From Roseateles_B sp051857535 (GTDB taxonomy: Bacteria > Pseudomonadota > Gammaproteobacteria > Burkholderiales > Burkholderiaceae_C): a stretch of 64,000 bases of DNA. Position 1 is the stretch's first letter. Each line of letters starts with the position of its first letter. Below, piece by piece: positions 52,880-63,781 of this stretch. The stretch lies in contig NZ_JBPZGY010000001.1 in NCBI RefSeq assembly GCF_051857535.1, forward strand, positions 124,001 to 188,000, read 5' to 3'. The notes beneath the pieces were generated by a model that worked only from the letters and a program-made list of their open reading frames with translations, searched no databases and was not told where the DNA came from. The position numbers and the translations under genes were made by a program.

Positions 52880-53047
52880 GCGGCGTGCCCCTGGCGCTGT
52901 GCGCCATTGCACGGTTTGACCTGCGGCATGCGCCCTCTCGGTCCAGCAATCGGGAGTGTGAAGAATTGTTTCAGTATCATCCGGGACTTTGCCTGCGCCC
53001 GTCCCGGTCGCAGCGGCGATATCGAGCGCAGCGAGAGCGGCAGGGCC

Positions 53048-54637
53048 ATGGAGAGCAGCAAGGACACGATCAGCCTGGACGCGCAGCCGCATGGTGCCGG
53101 CCTGCGCCTGGGCCCCTGGACGCTGGACATGCACAGCCGCCGCGACGCTGGCCGCCTGCTTGTCGCATTTCTCGCCTTCCATGCCCTGCTGTGGGTCCTC
53201 AGCTCCGCGCTGACCCATCGCGCGCCACCCTGGGACAACATCGAGCAACTGGTCTGGCAGCAGTCTCTGCAGTGGGGCTACTACAAGCATCCGCCGTTCC
53301 CCACCTGGTGGCTGAGTTTCTGGACGCATCTGCTGGGCAAGCAGATCTGGGTGACCTTCTTCGCCGCGCAGCTGAGCGTGGTGCTCATGCTCTACATGGT
53401 CTGGCGCATCGGCCTGCTGGTGATGTCGCCGGCGCGAGCGCTGAGCGCCGTGCTGCTGAGCAGCCTGCTGATCTACCACGGCATCCACGGCATCATGGCC
53501 AACCACAACACGGTGCAACTGATGCCCGTGGCCCTGCTGCTGTGGACAGGCCTGCTGGCGGTGCGCGAAGGCGGTTGGTGGCGCTGGCTGCTGGCAGGCC
53601 TGGCCGCAGCCCTCTGTATGCTCACCAAGTACAGCGCCCTGATCTGGCTGGCCGTGCTGGGCCTGTGGATGATCCAGGATGTCCGCATGCGCCGCCTGCG
53701 CCCGTGGCTGGGGGCAGGTCTTGCCCTGCTGGTGGCCGCTGTGCTGTTCGCGCCGCACGTGCAATGGCTGCTGCGCGAGGGGGCGCCCAGCCTGGGCTAC
53801 GTCAGCAAGGCGGTCAACGGCGAGAACGATGCCTCCCAACTCGGCCATTGGGGCCGCTTGCTGAACTTCGTCGTGATCCAGTTCGGCCGGGCCTTGCCCC
53901 TGCTGCTGGCGACCGGGCTGATGGTCTGGCTGCTGCGCAAGCAGGCGCGCTGGCCCGGGGCCACAACGCTGGAACGACCGGAAGCGCACTTCATCAGCTT
54001 CATGGCTCTCGGGCCGGTGCTGCTGACATCCCTGCTGGGTGTGGCTGGCGTCAAGCTGGGCTCGGCCTGGGCCGCCACCTTCTTCGTGGTGCTGGGGCTG
54101 TGGCTGATGCGCTTCGTGCCGGCCCATGAGCCCAACCGCATGGTGCGCATGGCGCTGCTCATCGCCCTTGTCTTCGAGCTGTTGATGGCCCTGAGCCAGG
54201 CCCTGACCAACGGCTGGCTGGTGGACCTCAAGGACCGCCCGGCTCGCGCCAACTTCCCGGCGCAGAACCTCGCCGCGCAGGTGGATGCCGTCTGGCGTCG
54301 ACACCAGCCGGGGCCCCTGCACATCCTGGTCGGCGAGACCTGGCTGGCGGGCAATGTCTCGGTGCACGCGCCCACCCATCCGCTGGTCTTCCTGGATGCC
54401 GATCCGCAGAAGTCGCCCTGGGTCAAGCCGGAGATGATCCGCCAGTGCGGCGCCATGCTGGTCATCGATGTGCGCGACCTGGGCCAGCTTCCCGCCGCAG
54501 TGGACGACCTCCGCGAGCAGGCCTATGCGCAGGGACGTATCGACCTGCCCTGGACGCGGCGCGGCACCGGGCCGCATCTGCAGGTGGAGTGGTCCATCGT
54601 GGCGCCGGAGAAGCCGGGCCTGTGTCCCGTCCAGTGA
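53048..54637 (+). CDS. Glycosyltransferase family 39-like (ArnT/PMT_2-type) membrane enzyme
   Basis: 529 residues from ATG 53048; the frame is open farther upstream but the longer N-terminus is unlike the family. Ten or more hydrophobic helices are seen. The first periplasmic loop carries the conserved acidic segment WDNIEQLVWQQSLQWGYYKHPP, and the soluble C-terminal part begins near residue 415. Enzymes of this type transfer sugars from polyprenyl-phosphate donors to lipid A, proteins or other carriers on the periplasmic side. The donor and acceptor cannot be told from sequence. Its position just after two secretion modules invites the idea that it decorates the exported giant, but it may be independent. 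Confidence 0.85.
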   Translation: MESSKDTISLDAQPHGAGLRLGPWTLDMHSRRDAGRLLVAFLAFHALLWVLSSALTHRAPPWDNIEQLVWQQSLQWGYYKHPPFPTWWLSFWTHLLGKQIWVTFFAAQLSVVLMLYMVWRIGLLVMSPARALSAVLLSSLLIYHGIHGIMANHNTVQLMPVALLLWTGLLAVREGGWWRWLLAGLAAALCMLTKYSALIWLAVLGLWMIQDVRMRRLRPWLGAGLALLVAAVLFAPHVQWLLREGAPSLGYVSKAVNGENDASQLGHWGRLLNFVVIQFGRALPLLLATGLMVWLLRKQARWPGATTLERPEAHFISFMALGPVLLTSLLGVAGVKLGSAWAATFFVVLGLWLMRFVPAHEPNRMVRMALLIALVFELLMALSQALTNGWLVDLKDRPARANFPAQNLAAQVDAVWRRHQPGPLHILVGETWLAGNVSVHAPTHPLVFLDADPQKSPWVKPEMIRQCGAMLVIDVRDLGQLPAAVDDLREQAYAQGRIDLPWTRRGTGPHLQVEWSIVAPEKPGLCPVQ

Positions 54638-54679
54638 GCCTGGCTGAGCCTGCATGAGGGCCGCGGCTAGCATGGTGGC

Positions 54680-55294
54680 ATGAAGCTGTACTTTCTTTTC
54701 CTGCTGGTGGCCGCCGCGACGGTGGCCAGCCCTGGCCCCGGCGTGATGCTCTCGCTCAACAATGCCCTGCGCCTCCGATGGCGCGGCAGCCTGCCGGGCA
54801 TCGCCGGCGTGGCGGCTGGGGCGGCCGTGGTGGCTGGCCTGTCGGCCACCAGCCTGGGCCTGCTGCTGGCGCAGTCGGCCCTGGCCTTCACCGTGATCCA
54901 GCTGCTGGGCGCCGCCTACCTGGTGTGGCTGGGCATCAAGCTCTGGCGGGCTCCGGCCCAAGACTGGGCGGATGAGGTGCAGACGCCGGTGCTGAGCCCG
55001 CGCCGCCGCTTCCTCGAAGGACTGATGCTGCAGTTCACCAATCCCAAGGCCATCGTCTTCTTCCTTTCCATCCTGCCCCAGTTCGTGGACCCGGCCCACG
55101 AGGCGGGACCGCAGCTGCTGCTGCTGGTGTTGAGCTACGCGACCCTGGTGCTGATCATCCACAGTGTCTACGCCTGGGGCGCGCAGGCGGTCCGGCAGTT
55201 CCTGGGCTCGGCGCGGGGTCGGCGCTGGTTCCAGCGCGGCAGCGGCCTGGTCTTCATCGGCTTCGGGCTGGCGCTGGCGCGCGCCAGTCGTTGA
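54680..55294 (+). CDS. LysE/RhtB-family amino acid exporter
   Basis: 204 residues with about six hydrophobic helices and the family signature near the N-terminus: SPGPGVMLSLNNALR, then GIAGVAAGAAVV, LGAAYLVWLGIKLWR and FTNPKAIVFFLSILPQFV. Members export amino acids or related small molecules; the substrate here is unknown. The gene has no close operon partner (42 bp after the glycosyltransferase, 94 bp before apbC). Confidence 0.92.
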   Translation: MKLYFLFLLVAAATVASPGPGVMLSLNNALRLRWRGSLPGIAGVAAGAAVVAGLSATSLGLLLAQSALAFTVIQLLGAAYLVWLGIKLWRAPAQDWADEVQTPVLSPRRRFLEGLMLQFTNPKAIVFFLSILPQFVDPAHEAGPQLLLLVLSYATLVLIIHSVYAWGAQAVRQFLGSARGRRWFQRGSGLVFIGFGLALARASR

Positions 55295-55388
55295 TCCGGC
55301 CTGACGGTGCCCGACCCTGCTTCGCGCGGGCCTATGCCTGTGCTCGAGAGGGGCCTGGGCTAGACTGCGCGGCTTGCGAGAGATCCCC

Positions 55389-56483
55389 ATGAGCATGAAT
55401 CAAGAAGCCCTGGTGCTGCAGGCCCTGCAGCGCGTCGTCGATCCTGTGACCCGGCAGGATTTCGTCAGCAGCAAGCAGATCAAGCAGATGCGCATCGAGG
55501 GTGATGGCCTGAGCTTCGAGCTGGAGATGGGCTACCCGGCCGCCGGCCTGCATGGGGCCTTGCGCGAGTCCCTGGCCGCCGCGGCCCGCACCGTGCCGGG
55601 CATCGCGCGCGTGGACATTCACGTCAGCACCCGCGTGCAGGCCCATGCCGTGCAGCGCGGCGTGCAGCTGCTGCCGGGCGTGAAGAACATCGTGGCTGTG
55701 GCCTCGGGCAAGGGCGGCGTGGGCAAGAGCACCACGGCGGCCAACCTGGCCCTGGCCCTGGCGGCCGAGGGCGCCCGCGTGGGCCTGCTGGACGCCGACA
55801 TCTACGGCCCCAGCCAGCCCCTCATGATGGGCGCCAGCGGCCAGCCGGACTCGAAGGATGGCAAGACCATGGAACCGATGATGGCCCATGGCGTGCAGCT
55901 GATGTCCATCGGCTTCCTGGTGGCCGAGGACCAGGCCATGGTCTGGCGCGGCCCCATGGCCACCCAGGCCCTGGACCAGCTGCTGCGCCAGACGAATTGG
56001 CAGGACCTGGACTACCTCATCATCGACATGCCGCCCGGCACCGGCGACATCCAGCTGACCCTGGCCCAGCGCGTGCCGGTGACGGGCGCCGTCATCGTGA
56101 CCACGCCCCAGGACATCGCCCTGATTGATGCCAAGAAGGGCCTCAAGATGTTCGAGAAGGTGGGCGTGCCCATCCTGGGCCTGGTCGAGAACATGGCGGT
56201 GCACATCTGCACGAACTGCGGCCATGCCGAGCACATCTTCGGCGCCGAGGGCGGCCAGAAGATGGCCGCGCAGTACGGCCTGCCCTACCTGGGCGGCCTG
56301 CCCCTGGCCCTGTCCATCCGTGAGCAGGCCGATGCCGGCCGGCCCAGCGTGGTGGCCGAGCCCGAGGGCGAGATCGCGCAGCGCTACCGCGACATCGCCC
56401 GCCAGGTGGCAGCGCGCATCGCGGGGCAGGCGAAGGACTATTCCTCGAAGTTCCCCACCATCACCATCTCGAAGAACAGCTGA
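55389..56483 (+). CDS. apbC: Iron-sulfur cluster carrier protein ApbC/Mrp
   Basis: 364 residues. An N-terminal MIP18-like domain (about 1-80, LQRVVDPVTRQDF) is followed by a P-loop ATPase: deviant Walker A SGKGGVGKST (G107 region), DADIYGPSQP, VDMPPGTGD-like IDMPPGTGDIQLTL, and the cluster-binding C274-T-N-C277. It delivers Fe-S clusters to apoproteins in the cytoplasm. The start ATG 55389 follows GAGAGA; the TTG upstream in frame at 55374 is less likely. A TAGACT at 55361-55366 may be its -10 element, with no good -35. The nitroreductase-like gene follows 4 bp downstream. Confidence 0.95.
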   Translation: MSMNQEALVLQALQRVVDPVTRQDFVSSKQIKQMRIEGDGLSFELEMGYPAAGLHGALRESLAAAARTVPGIARVDIHVSTRVQAHAVQRGVQLLPGVKNIVAVASGKGGVGKSTTAANLALALAAEGARVGLLDADIYGPSQPLMMGASGQPDSKDGKTMEPMMAHGVQLMSIGFLVAEDQAMVWRGPMATQALDQLLRQTNWQDLDYLIIDMPPGTGDIQLTLAQRVPVTGAVIVTTPQDIALIDAKKGLKMFEKVGVPILGLVENMAVHICTNCGHAEHIFGAEGGQKMAAQYGLPYLGGLPLALSIREQADAGRPSVVAEPEGEIAQRYRDIARQVAARIAGQAKDYSSKFPTITISKNS

Positions 56484-56487
56484 CGCC

Positions 56488-57069
56488 ATGGCCACGCCAG
56501 GTCCGGAAGTCCTGCAGGCGCTGCTGAGCCGGCATTCCGTCGGCCCCAAGCACCTGGTGGAACCAGGGCCGGACGAGCCGCAGCTTCAGCTGATGGTGGC
56601 CGCCGCCCTGCGCGGGCCGGACCACGGCGAGCTGGTGCCCTTTCGCTTCAAGTGGGTGGGGGGCGAGGCCCGGCAGCGCATGGCGGCGCTCTTTGCCGCG
56701 GCCGCGCGAAAGGCCGGCAAGGACGAGGCCGGCGCAGCCCTCGATGCCGAGCGCGCCCTGCGCCCGCCGGTGACGGTGGCCCTGGTGGCCCGCATCGACA
56801 TGGGCCATCCCCTGGTCCCCGCGCACGAGCAATGGGCCTGTGTGGGCGGCGCCTTGGCCAACTTCCTCAACGCGGCCCATCTGCTGGGGTATGGCGCCAA
56901 GATGCTGTCCGGCGCCAAGGTGCGGGACGCCGACATCGTGGCCGCCTTCTGCGAGCCCGGCGAGACCCTGCTGGGCTGGATCGCCCTGGGTACGCCGCTC
57001 AAGGCCGGTCGCGCCCCTCGCAAGCCCGAGGCCGGCGCGGTGCTGCAGCGCTGGCCGGAGGCGGGCTGA
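56488..57069 (+). CDS. Nitroreductase-family flavoprotein
   Basis: 193 residues from ATG 56488, 4 bp after apbC and therefore probably cotranscribed. Family marks are LLSRHSVGPKHLVEPGPDEPQLQ (FMN phosphate-binding region with R and S), PPVTVALVARIDM, QWACVGGALANFLNAAHLLGYGAKMLSG and LLGWIALGTP, close to the short YdjA-type nitroreductases. These reduce nitro compounds or quinones with NAD(P)H; the natural substrate is unknown. The coding density is typical of the flank. Confidence 0.9.
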   Translation: MATPGPEVLQALLSRHSVGPKHLVEPGPDEPQLQLMVAAALRGPDHGELVPFRFKWVGGEARQRMAALFAAAARKAGKDEAGAALDAERALRPPVTVALVARIDMGHPLVPAHEQWACVGGALANFLNAAHLLGYGAKMLSGAKVRDADIVAAFCEPGETLLGWIALGTPLKAGRAPRKPEAGAVLQRWPEAG

Positions 57070-57072
57070 TCC

Positions 57073-57618
57073 TCAGCCTCGCTGCGTGGCCTTGAGGTCC
57101 CGCACATGGGTCGGGCCTACGCGGGCCTCGATGGCAGCCAGCATCTCCTTGCCCCAGCCCAGCGCGAACAGCAGTTCGCCGACCACGAACATGGGCCCGA
57201 CCAGCAAGCCGACCAGATCGTCCACGAAGGCCGGCTTGCGGCCCTCGTAGTAATGGCCGATGAACTGGATGATCCAGCCCACCACGAAGCTGCCCACGCC
57301 CACCGTCAGCCAGGCGGCCGTCGACCCCTGCGCAAAGGGCGTGGCCAGGGCCATCAGCAGGGCGTTGACCGCTACGGTGGACAGGCCCAGCACCAGCGCC
57401 CCGCGGCTCAGGTACCACAGGGCGCTCACGAAGCACAGCAGCCAGGCGGCATTGGCCTGCAGGCCCGCCACCTCCAGCGGGATCCGCGCCAGCAGCACAC
57501 CGATGGCGAACACGATCAGCGGGATGCCCACGAAGTGCGTGGCGATGTTGCGGCGGTCGCGGTGGTAGGCGGCGTACTGGGCCATCAGGTCCAGGGCAGG
57601 GCGCAAGGGGCTGGCCAT
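57073..57618 (-). CDS. DUF962/Mpo1-like small membrane protein
   Basis: 181 residues with four or five hydrophobic helices. The family signature YAAYHRDRRNIATHFVGIPL and the second conserved part QFIGHYYEGRKPAFVDDL are both present; the histidines in these two motifs are the likely metal ligands. The yeast relative Mpo1 is a dioxygenase acting on 2-hydroxy fatty acids; the bacterial role is not established. It ends 3 bp from the nitroreductase stop (convergent) and is divergent from the Crp/Fnr gene. An FNR-box-like site lies 20 bp upstream of its start. Confidence 0.9.
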   Translation of the reverse strand: MASPLRPALDLMAQYAAYHRDRRNIATHFVGIPLIVFAIGVLLARIPLEVAGLQANAAWLLCFVSALWYLSRGALVLGLSTVAVNALLMALATPFAQGSTAAWLTVGVGSFVVGWIIQFIGHYYEGRKPAFVDDLVGLLVGPMFVVGELLFALGWGKEMLAAIEARVGPTHVRDLKATQRG

Positions 57619-57638
57619 GGCGGGTCTCCACGTTTGTC

Positions 57639-57652
57639 TTGATATCCATCAG
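57639..57652. promoter_or_regulatory. FNR-box-like site between DUF962 and the Crp/Fnr gene
   Basis: TTGATATCCATCAG differs at one position from the consensus TTGAT-N4-ATCAA. It lies 20 bp before the DUF962 start and 61 bp before the regulator start. The site is too near DUF962 for class II activation of that gene, so repression of DUF962 or control of the regulator is more likely. Confidence 0.55.
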
Positions 57653-57675
57653 CTTAGGCAGCGGCGAGCATTTGC

Positions 57676-57695
57676 ACTGTCAAAGATTCGACAGT
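57676..57695. promoter_or_regulatory. Perfect inverted repeat upstream of the Crp/Fnr gene
   Basis: ACTGTC (57676-57681) and GACAGT (57690-57695) are separated by 8 bases, 18 bp before the start codon. Position and symmetry suit an operator, perhaps for autoregulation, but the sequence is not a standard Crp/Fnr site. Confidence 0.4.
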
Positions 57696-57713
57696 TGAGC
57701 CCCTCCCAAACCC

Positions 57714-58469
57714 ATGGCCCTTCCTGACGACGACCACCCGGCCCTGGCCCGCAGCCGCTGGTTCGCCGGCTGCGAGCCCGAGCTGCAGGCTGCCCTGCGC
57801 GCGCTGGGTCACGGCCTGAGCCTGGTGGACGGCGAGCTGCTCTTCCATCAGGGCCAGCGCTCGGCCGGCCTGTGCTGCGTGCTCTCGGGCGCCCTGCACG
57901 TCGGGCGGCTGCAGCCGGACGGCACGCAGAGCCTGCTGGCCTGGCTGGAAGCCGGCCACTGGTTCGGCGAGATCTCCCTGCTGGACGGCCAGCCCCGCAC
58001 ACACGATGTGCGCAGCGACGGCATGACCCGGCTCTGGCTGGTGCCCGAAGTGGCCCTGGTGGGCTGGCTGGACGAGCACCCGCGGCACTGGCGCAGCATC
58101 GCCCGCCTGGCCTGCGCCAAGCTGCGCCAGAGCTTCGAGGTGCTGGAGGACATCGCCCGGCTGCCCCTGGAGGCGCGGCTGGCCAAGCGCCTGCTGCAGG
58201 TGGCCCAGGGCTATGGGGAGCAAGACCTGACCCCGCCCGGCGCCACGCAGCCCCGCCGCCTGCGCCTGCCGCAGGATCAGCTGGCCCTGATGATGGGCGT
58301 GAGCCGGCAGACGGTGAACAAGGCGCTGAAGTCCCTGGAGACCCAGGGCCACATCGCGCTGCGCTACGGCGGCATTGAGTTGCTGGAGCCGCAGGCCCTG
58401 GCGGCGCTGGGGCAGAATTCGGGGCATGAGCACATCAGCGCGCGTCCGCATCCAGACCGGGGACTTTGA
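57714..58469 (+). CDS. Crp/Fnr-family transcriptional regulator
   Basis: 251 residues. The N-terminal cyclic-nucleotide-binding-like barrel covers about 15-130 (GELLFHQGQRSAGLCCVLSGALHVG, WFGEISLLDGQPRTHDVRS). A long dimer helix is at about 125-160. The winged helix-turn-helix covers about 180-240 with recognition part LALMMGVSRQTVNKALKSLETQG. The N-terminal four-cysteine pattern of FNR is absent, so it is not an oxygen-sensing Fe-S FNR; it could be a Dnr- or Crp-like member. The signal is unknown. The last 44 bp overlap the start of moaE, indicating cotranscription. Confidence 0.92.
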   Translation: MALPDDDHPALARSRWFAGCEPELQAALRALGHGLSLVDGELLFHQGQRSAGLCCVLSGALHVGRLQPDGTQSLLAWLEAGHWFGEISLLDGQPRTHDVRSDGMTRLWLVPEVALVGWLDEHPRHWRSIARLACAKLRQSFEVLEDIARLPLEARLAKRLLQVAQGYGEQDLTPPGATQPRRLRLPQDQLALMMGVSRQTVNKALKSLETQGHIALRYGGIELLEPQALAALGQNSGHEHISARPHPDRGL

Positions 58470-58926
58470 CCTCAGCACCGAGTGCGCCGCCTTGCGCGCC
58501 GACGATGGCGGTGTGGGCGCCGTGGTCAGCTTCGTGGGCACTGTGCGCGGCGGGTCCGGCCAGCCGGGCGCCGACGCCATCACGCTGATGGAGCTGGAGC
58601 ACTACCCCGGCATGACTGAGGCCGCCATCGAGGCCATGATCGACGAGGCCCAGCGCCGCTTCGACATTCGCGCCGCCCGCGTCATCCACCGCGTGGGCCC
58701 GCTGGCGCCGCTGGCGCAGATCGTGGGCGTGTTCGTCAGCTCGCGCCACCGCGGCCAGGCCTTCCAGGCCTGCGAGTTCCTGATGGACTACCTCAAGACC
58801 CAGGCCCCGTTCTGGAAGAAGGAGCACGGGCCGGACGGTGCCCGCTGGGTCGATGCCCGCGAGGTGGACGACGCTGCCCTGGCGCGCTGGGGCATTGCCT
58901 CCAGCAACGCCGGCGGCCCGGCATGA
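58426..58926 (+). CDS. moaE: Molybdopterin synthase catalytic subunit MoaE
   Basis: 166 residues, near the family's usual length. Conserved parts: GAVVSFVGTVRGGS, LMELEHYPGMTE, HRVGPLAPLAQIVGVFVSSRHRGQAF and the catalytic-lysine region PFWKKEHGPDGARWVDA. With MoaD it inserts sulfur into precursor Z to make molybdopterin. No moaD is visible in the window. ATG 58426 was chosen because the family N-terminus begins here; the frame overlaps the regulator gene by 44 bp. The next gene overlaps its stop (ATGA). Confidence 0.95.
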   Translation: MSTSARVRIQTGDFDLSTECAALRADDGGVGAVVSFVGTVRGGSGQPGADAITLMELEHYPGMTEAAIEAMIDEAQRRFDIRAARVIHRVGPLAPLAQIVGVFVSSRHRGQAFQACEFLMDYLKTQAPFWKKEHGPDGARWVDAREVDDAALARWGIASSNAGGPA

Positions 58927-59303
58927 GCCTGCCGCTGCAGATCGCCGCCGTGGCCGTGGGCGCCAGCGTGGGCGCCCTGGCGCGCTGGGGCGCCGGCCTG
59001 TGGCTCAATGCGCGCTGGACCGGCTTCCCGCTGGGTACGCTGCTGGTCAATGTGCTGGGCGGCTTCCTGATCGGCCTGGCCCTGGAATGGTTCGGCCGAA
59101 TGCCCCATGAACTGGCCCGGCTGCTGCTGGTCACCGGCTTCCTGGGCGGGCTGACCACCTTCTCCAGCTTCTCGGGCGAGTCCCTGAGCCTGCTGCAGCG
59201 CGGGGACTTCGGCCTGGCGCTGGCGCACACCCTGGTCCATGTGCTGGGCTCGCTGCTCGCTGCGGCCGCGGGTCTGGCCCTGATGCGTGCCGCCCTCAGC
59301 TGA
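58923..59303 (+). CDS. crcB: Fluoride channel CrcB/FluC
   Basis: 126 residues with four membrane helices and the family signatures GALARWGAGLW, GTLLVNVLGGFLIG and GFLGGLTTFSSFSGE (pore phenylalanines and polar track). It forms a dual-topology dimer that exports fluoride. It overlaps the moaE stop by 4 bp. No fluoride riboswitch is seen upstream, as expected for an internal operon gene. Confidence 0.95.
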   Translation: MSLPLQIAAVAVGASVGALARWGAGLWLNARWTGFPLGTLLVNVLGGFLIGLALEWFGRMPHELARLLLVTGFLGGLTTFSSFSGESLSLLQRGDFGLALAHTLVHVLGSLLAAAAGLALMRAALS

Positions 59304-59309
59304 GCGCGC

Positions 59310-59861
59310 TCAGTAGCGGTGCAGGCCGTCGTACTGCGCCTTGCCCAGGGGTAGGCCCTGCTGGCGCAGCAGCAGGTAGACGGCGGTCAGGTGGAAGCAG
59401 AAGTTGGGCAGGGCGAACTCGTGGATCCAGGCGCGCAGCGGCATCTGCAGCCAGGCCCGGCCGGCGTCGCTCTCCACCCGGCGATCGGCGGGCTCGAAGT
59501 CCTCGGGGCGCCAGCCCTGCACCTGGACCTGCAGGGCCTGCACCTGCTGGCGCATGCCGGCCAGGCCCTGGGGCCAGTCCGGGTAGCGCGGCGCGTGGCC
59601 GTGCAGCACCGCTTCGAGGCGGGGCACGAAATTGCCGCAGATCCAGACCTGGCTGCGCAGGGGCAGCATGTCCGGCGCGAGGCGAGCTTCCAGCAGCGCG
59701 TCCTCCGCCAGCCCCTGGCTTCGGACCTGCGATTGAGCCAGGTCAAGAAGCCCATCCAACTGCCCGAGATAGCGTAGAAGGGTGGGCACGGTGCCGAGCT
59801 GGAGTTCTGAGCCGGCGCTGCTCGGGGCGGTGGGGGTGGTGGTCTGCGGCATGGTCGACAT
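59310..59861 (-). CDS. DUF1993 family protein
   Basis: 183 residues, mostly helical, resembling DUF1993 (DinB-like four-helix fold). Conserved parts: LLDLAQSQVRSQGLAEDALLEARLAPDMLPLRSQV near the N-terminus and the histidines of HEFALPNFCFHLTAVYLLLRQQG near the C-terminus. The function is unknown. It is convergent with crcB and divergent from clpB. ATG 59861 and 59852 are both possible; neither has a strong ribosome site. Confidence 0.82.
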   Translation of the reverse strand: MSTMPQTTTPTAPSSAGSELQLGTVPTLLRYLGQLDGLLDLAQSQVRSQGLAEDALLEARLAPDMLPLRSQVWICGNFVPRLEAVLHGHAPRYPDWPQGLAGMRQQVQALQVQVQGWRPEDFEPADRRVESDAGRAWLQMPLRAWIHEFALPNFCFHLTAVYLLLRQQGLPLGKAQYDGLHRY

Positions 59862-59897
59862 TCTGGCCGCGGACGCTGGGCTGCCTTCCCCCCGCCT

Positions 59898-59925
59898 CTT
59901 GAAATGCGGCGAGCTGCGCCCACTT
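59898..59925 (+). promoter_or_regulatory. Sigma32 (heat-shock) type promoter of clpB
   Basis: CTTGAAA (59898-59904), a 14-bp spacer, then CCCACTT (59919-59925) match the RpoH consensus (CTTGAAA, 13-17 bp, CCCCATNT). The start would fall close to 59932. The clpB start codon is at 59950, preceded by GGAGG at 59936-59940. Confidence 0.75.
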
Positions 59926-59949
59926 GAACGACAACGGAGGATTTCATCC

Positions 59950-62553
<2,604 letters not shown>

Positions 62554-62573
62554 ACCCCGTCGCCCCACAAGGC

Positions 62574-62608
62574 AAAGGGCGCGAACCCGCGAGGGTCGCG
62601 CCCTTTTT
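62574..62608. terminator. Terminator between clpB and the convergent SDR gene
   Basis: AAAGGGCGCG at 62574-62583 pairs with CGCGCCCTTT (62597-62606); with the inner ACCC/GGGT pairs the stem is near-continuous around a GCGA loop. It ends in a T tract to 62608, and the A run on the other side allows function for the minus-strand gene too. Confidence 0.9.
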
Positions 62609-62624
62609 CAATGAGCGGCTTCGA

Positions 62625-63746
62625 TCAGCCCTTGGCCTGCTTCCAGCGCTGCAGCAGCGTGGCTTCCTGCTCGGCGCTGTAGGCCAGCTTCACGCGGCCC
62701 TTCTCCTCCTTGAGCTGGGTCTTGTACCAGGCCAGGGTGTCGGCCACGGTCTGCTCCACCGGGCGGAACTTCAGACCGGCCTTGACGGCGCGGGCAGTGC
62801 GCCAGGTGTGGAAGCCCTTGGTGTCGCCGAGGTAGGGCGCCCAGATGGGCATCTCCAGGTCCTCCTGCTTGGCCATGAACTCGCCGGGCACCCAGGTCAC
62901 GCTGCCCGGTGTGCCGGCAGACTTCTGGCAGGCGGCGATCACGCGGCCCCAGCTCATGGGCTCGGCCGGGCCGACGGCATTGAACTGGCCCATGGTGCCG
63001 GTTTCCACCAGATGCACCAGCCAGGCGGCCAGGTCGCGCACGTCGATCAGCTGCAGCGGATCCGTGGGCGCGCCGGGCACGGCGATCTCGCCACCTTTGT
63101 CGAATCGCACCGGCCAGTAGGTGAAGCGGCCGGTGGGGTCGTCCGGGCCCACGATGTAGCCGGGGCGCACGATGGTGCTGCGGCCGGGCAGGGCCTTGGC
63201 CGCGGCGGCCTCGCAGGCGGCCTTGAGCCCGCCGTAGTTCTCGAAGTTCTTGCCCATGGTCTCGACCGTGGGGTCGGCCAGCACGGCCAGGGGCGTGTCC
63301 TCGTCACCGCCCACGGGCACGGGTTCCTTGTAGGCGCTGATGCTGGAGATGTAGATGTACTGCTTCACCCGCGGCGCCAGTAGCTGGGCGGAGGCGCCCA
63401 CCATGCGGGGGTAGTAGCCGGAGTCGTCGATGACGGCATCCCATTCGCCCGTCTCCAGGGACTTCAGGCCCTCGCCCTTGAGCGGGTCGCGGTCGCCCTG
63501 GCGCTTCTCGACATCCGGGAAGAGGCCGGGCCGCGTGCGGCCGCGGTTGAACAGGGTCAAGACATGACCCCGTGCCTTGGCCACCTCGACGATGGCTGGG
63601 CCCAGGAAGCCCGTGCCGCCCAGGATCAGGATGCGCTTGGGCGCCGTGCGTGCCGGCGCTTCGCCGGCAGCGTGGGACAGGGGCAGCAGGCCGAGGGCGC
63701 CGAGGCCGGCGGTCCATTGCATGAGGTGTCGGCGGGAGGGGTTCAT
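62625..63746 (-). CDS. Tat-exported NAD-dependent epimerase/dehydratase (extended SDR)
   Basis: 373 residues. The N-terminus SRRHLMQWTAGLGALGLLPLSHAAG is a Tat-type signal with twin arginines (cleavage near residue 26). The Rossmann fold follows with ILILGGTGFLG, the serine region YIYISSISAY, and Y-G-G-L-K as the catalytic YxxxK. The C-terminal part resembles isoflavone-reductase/epimerase-type extended SDRs. Tat export suggests that it folds with its cofactor in the cytoplasm. The substrate is unknown. A ribosome site AAGGAAA lies just before the start on the minus strand. It is convergent with clpB across a shared terminator. Confidence 0.88.
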   Translation of the reverse strand: MNPSRRHLMQWTAGLGALGLLPLSHAAGEAPARTAPKRILILGGTGFLGPAIVEVAKARGHVLTLFNRGRTRPGLFPDVEKRQGDRDPLKGEGLKSLETGEWDAVIDDSGYYPRMVGASAQLLAPRVKQYIYISSISAYKEPVPVGGDEDTPLAVLADPTVETMGKNFENYGGLKAACEAAAAKALPGRSTIVRPGYIVGPDDPTGRFTYWPVRFDKGGEIAVPGAPTDPLQLIDVRDLAAWLVHLVETGTMGQFNAVGPAEPMSWGRVIAACQKSAGTPGSVTWVPGEFMAKQEDLEMPIWAPYLGDTKGFHTWRTARAVKAGLKFRPVEQTVADTLAWYKTQLKEEKGRVKLAYSAEQEATLLQRWKQAKG

Positions 63747-63781
63747 GAGGTTTCCTTTTCAGCAGAGGAGGGGGGCAGGAC

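Noticed and set aside
51101..55396. Minus-strand open frame of 1,431 codons across the ABC, HlyD, GT39 and LysE genes
   Set aside because: It runs antisense to five clear genes with recognised motifs. Long antisense frames are expected in DNA with G/C-biased third positions, and the translation is low-complexity (H, Q, R and G rich).
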